A stretch of 7,205 nucleotides of DNA from the NCBI GenBank assembly GCA_003536545.1, contig DPZW01000116.1, positions 1-7,205 of the forward strand, written 5' to 3'. The notes under the pieces were generated by a model that was given only the letters and a program-made list of their open reading frames with translations, made no database searches and was not told the DNA's origin. This document shows positions 5,701 through 7,205 of the stretch, piece by piece (within the stretch, counting starts at the first letter, position 1; each line of letters opens with the position of its first letter). The DNA comes from Rhodospirillaceae bacterium (GTDB lineage Bacteria; Pseudomonadota; Alphaproteobacteria; UBA11073). A program made the translations under genes and the position numbers.

Positions 5701-5802
5701 GCACAAAAATAAGAACAAAACCTGAACATATTTACTTGGGTTTGACTGTGGCTTTACTGACCCACGTAGTAAATCTTCTGATTCTGATTACTATTTTGTT
5801 AG

Positions 5803-5851
5803 TATCCCATTGACGAACAACCTTATCCCATGATATCCCATAGTATCCCAT
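5803..5851. promoter_or_regulatory. MraZ-box array (probable autoregulatory operator)
   Basis: Four exact copies of TATCCCAT start at 5803, 5824, 5834 and 5844. The last three are spaced exactly 10 bp apart, and the first is 21 bp (two helical turns) from the second, so all face the same side of the DNA. Read on the minus strand each contains ATGGGATA. MraZ of E. coli is known to bind TGGGN direct repeats separated by 5 bp, also a 10-bp period, upstream of its own gene. The array lies 97 bp before the mraZ start, so autoregulation of the dcw operon is the natural reading. Confidence 0.8.
5810..5837 (+). promoter_or_regulatory. Possible mraZ promoter overlapping the MraZ boxes
   Basis: TTGACG (5810-5815) with GATATC (5832-5837) at 16-bp spacing would place MraZ boxes 2-4 over the spacer, -10 and start, ideal for repression. 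The -10 is poor (3 of 6). Alternatives are TTGACT (5742-5747) with GTAGTA (5766-5771), and TTAACC (5649-5654), 18 bp, TATAAT (5673-5678), which has the best -10 and would give a leader of about 260 nt containing the boxes. The sequence alone does not decide between them. Confidence 0.35.
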
Positions 5852-5947
5852 CAAGTGATGGAAGTTTTTGTAAAAGCTGAATAAGAACAAGAATAACAAT
5901 AGCTTAGAACAAAAACCAGTCACTTGCCGGGGTATCAGGGGGATTAA

Positions 5948-6403
5948 GTGGCGTTGTTTTTGGCAACTCATATCAACAAGCTGGATAAGAAAGGCCGGGT
6001 ATCTGTTCCCGCCGCCTGGCGTGCTGCGCTCACTTCTCCGGAATTTTCCGGTGTTGTGCTCACCCCTTCCCATAAAAACCCGTGCCTGGATGGTTTTGGT
6101 TTTGCGCGCATGAACCAGCTGGCCGCTGCGATGGATGATTACGCGTTTTATTCCGATGATCAGGCCGCGCTGGCGACGACTTTGTTCGGGAACGCGCAGC
6201 CTTTGAATTTTGATGCCGATGGACGCATTTCGCTGCCCGAGGCTTTGACTGCGCATGCCAAGATTTCTGAAAATATCGCCTTTATCGGCCTGGGACAATT
6301 CTTCCAATTGTGGGAGCCCGGCGCGCTGAAAGCACATCAATCCGCACAGCGGACACGTGTGCAGCAACAAAACTTAACCCTGAAGCTCGGAGGACAGTCA
6401 TGA
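5948..6403 (+). CDS. mraZ: MraZ, transcriptional regulator of the division and cell-wall cluster
   Basis: 151 residues, the usual size. There are two SpoVT/AbrB-like domains. The first has NKLDKKGRVSVPAAWR (10-25). The second has NFDADGRISLPEAL (87-100) and ends with the family-typical GLGQFFQLWEP (114-124). MraZ forms ring-like oligomers, binds TGGG-type repeats before its own gene, and regulates the dcw cluster; the matching repeats are visible at 5803-5851. The start is GTG at 5948, chosen because AGGGGGA (5937-5943) lies 4 nt upstream and the MALFLATHINKLDKKGR start aligns with the family. The TGA stop overlaps the ATG of a small ORF (ATGA at 6400-6403). Its gene order with rsmH is the standard opening of dcw clusters. 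Confidence 0.95.
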   Translation: MALFLATHINKLDKKGRVSVPAAWRAALTSPEFSGVVLTPSHKNPCLDGFGFARMNQLAAAMDDYAFYSDDQAALATTLFGNAQPLNFDADGRISLPEALTAHAKISENIAFIGLGQFFQLWEPGALKAHQSAQRTRVQQQNLTLKLGGQS

Positions 6404-6501
6404 TTTTTCACCCCGCATTTTTAACCGCGCTGCAATTTTTCTGGCTGATGCGCCCCGGCGTTTATCCGGTCAACGATAACTCTTTGGGTATCGCGGCATG
6501 A
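6400..6501 (+). CDS. 33-aa small ORF between mraZ and rsmH
   Basis: This reading frame encodes MIFHPAFLTALQFFWLMRPG and then VYPVNDNSLGIAA. Translation is well supported: GGAGGA (6389-6394), a near-perfect Shine-Dalgarno, lies 5 nt before the ATG. The ATG overlaps the mraZ stop (ATGA, 6400-6403), and its own TGA overlaps the rsmH ATG (ATGA, 6498-6501). The peptide has an aromatic-rich hydrophobic segment (residues 7-17, FLTALQFFWLM), too short for a standard membrane span but able to lie on or partly in the membrane. I recognise no family. It may be a functional micropeptide, or a translated coupling device, since rsmH has no good ribosome-binding site of its own. Confidence 0.7.
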   Translation: MIFHPAFLTALQFFWLMRPGVYPVNDNSLGIAA

Positions 6502-7205
6502 ACCACACACCGGTCCTGTTAAACGAAGTTATCGCCGCAATCGCGCCCGCCCCCGGGATGCGCGTGGTGGATGCAACGTTTGGGGCTGGTGGCTATACGC
6601 GTGCGATCACTGCGCGCGGTGCGGAAGTTTTGGGCATCGATCAGGATCCCCATGTGATTGCAAATGCAGAAGTGCCAAACGGCGCGCAATTGGCGCATGG
6701 GAAGTTTGGTGACCTGGCAAATATCGCACAGGTAAAAAACTTCACGCCCGTTGACGGCGTCGTGTTTGATATCGGTGTTTCTTCCATGCAATTGGATCAA
6801 GCAGAACGCGGTTTTTCATTCATGCATGACGGGCCATTGGATATGCGGATGTCACAGGCCGGTCAAAGCGCGGCGGATGTGGTGAACAGTTTCCGCGAAG
6901 AAGATATTGCCAATATCATTTACCAATACGGCGAAGAACCGCAGTCGCGCAAAATTGCACGCTACATCACCCGTGCGCGTGAAGAAGTGCGGATTGAAAC
7001 CACCGCGCAGCTGGCAGAGATTGTAGCGCGCGCAGTGCGCGGCAAGCCGGGGCAACATCCCGCCACGCGCACGTTCCAGGCTTTGCGGATTTACGTGAAT
7101 GATGAATTAGCCCAATTGCAGGCAGGCCTTGAAGCCGCGACCAGTATTTTAAAGCCCGGCGGCAAATTGGTGGTGGTGACGTTTCATTCGCTGGAAGATC
7201 GCATC
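6498..7205 (+). CDS. rsmH: 16S rRNA (cytosine-1402-N4)-methyltransferase RsmH (MraW), C-terminus cut by the right edge
   Basis: 236 codons are present of the usual 310-330. The start MNHTPVLLNEVI is typical of the family. AdoMet-binding VVDATFGAGGYTRAI (23-37) and GIDQDP (46-51) follow, then DIGVSS (91-96), GPLDMRM (112-118), the HPATRTFQALRIYVNDEL block and VVVTFHSLEDRI at the edge. The enzyme N4-methylates C1402 in the decoding centre of 16S rRNA, working with RsmI. No clear Shine-Dalgarno precedes the ATG at 6498, so translation is likely coupled to the overlapping small ORF. In standard dcw clusters ftsL and ftsI would come next, beyond the window. Confidence 0.97.
   Translation, partial: MNHTPVLLNEVIAAIAPAPGMRVVDATFGAGGYTRAITARGAEVLGIDQDPHVIANAEVPNGAQLAHGKFGDLANIAQVKNFTPVDGVVFDIGVSSMQLDQAERGFSFMHDGPLDMRMSQAGQSAADVVNSFREEDIANIIYQYGEEPQSRKIARYITRAREEVRIETTAQLAEIVARAVRGKPGQHPATRTFQALRIYVNDELAQLQAGLEAATSILKPGGKLVVVTFHSLEDRI

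Noticed and set aside
5348..5947. RNase P RNA, SRP RNA, tRNA or tmRNA in the long spacer
   Set aside because: None of their conserved sequence blocks (for example GAGGAAAGTCC, the SRP tetraloop region, a T-arm GGTTCGA) is present.
5732..6370. Minus-strand 212-codon reading frame
   Set aside because: It is antisense to mraZ and crosses the MraZ boxes; basic, low-coherence protein without motifs or a ribosome-binding site.
1..7205. CRISPR array, insertion sequence, transposase, attachment site or restriction-modification or defence system
   Set aside because: No spaced repeat array, terminal inverted repeats or transposase motifs were seen. CcrM is a solitary regulatory methylase with no endonuclease beside it.

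Overview
The window looks like chromosomal DNA from an alphaproteobacterium. The clearest pointers are a cell-cycle DNA methyltransferase of the CcrM type (GANTC adenine methylation), an alphaproteobacterial-type promoter (TTGAC-like -35, TATA-rich -10) in front of rpsB, and the start of a division and cell-wall (dcw) cluster with mraZ and rsmH. Most genes are moderately GC-rich. Ordering and composition might fit a Micavibrio- or Rhodospirillales-like lineage, but the sequence alone does not fix this.

Layout from left to right. The 5' end of rpsB (ribosomal protein S2) runs off the left edge on the minus strand, with its promoter and a roughly 110-nt leader. Behind it is an AT-rich TPR protein gene, also minus. 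A 118-bp divergent spacer separates this from a plus-strand pair whose genes overlap by ATGA: an MsbA-type ABC exporter and a membrane-anchored or lipoprotein DUF192 protein. The end of that pair overlaps tail-to-tail by 25 bp with ccrM (minus). Upstream of ccrM on the same strand are a pilin-like membrane-anchored protein and a small secreted two-cysteine protein, with a hairpin terminator between those two.

A 600-bp spacer (5348-5947) precedes mraZ and is the richest non-coding part of the window. On its minus strand I see a complete but unannotated small RNA unit: a consensus -35, an extended AT-rich -10, about 78 nt of foldable RNA, and an intrinsic terminator with a U6 tract. Nearer mraZ there are four TATCCCAT repeats, three of them exactly 10 bp apart, which match the TGGG-type direct repeats bound by MraZ and probably form its autoregulatory operator.

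The plus-strand dcw block then runs mraZ, a 33-codon small ORF, and rsmH (cut by the right edge). The small ORF has a strong Shine-Dalgarno sequence and overlaps both neighbours by ATGA, so the three reading frames look translationally coupled.

The most interesting items are the putative small RNA, the 33-aa ORF inside the dcw operon, the phased MraZ operator, and the scarcity of GANTC sites (8 found by eye in 7.2 kb, against about 28 expected by chance) in a window that encodes the GANTC methylase.
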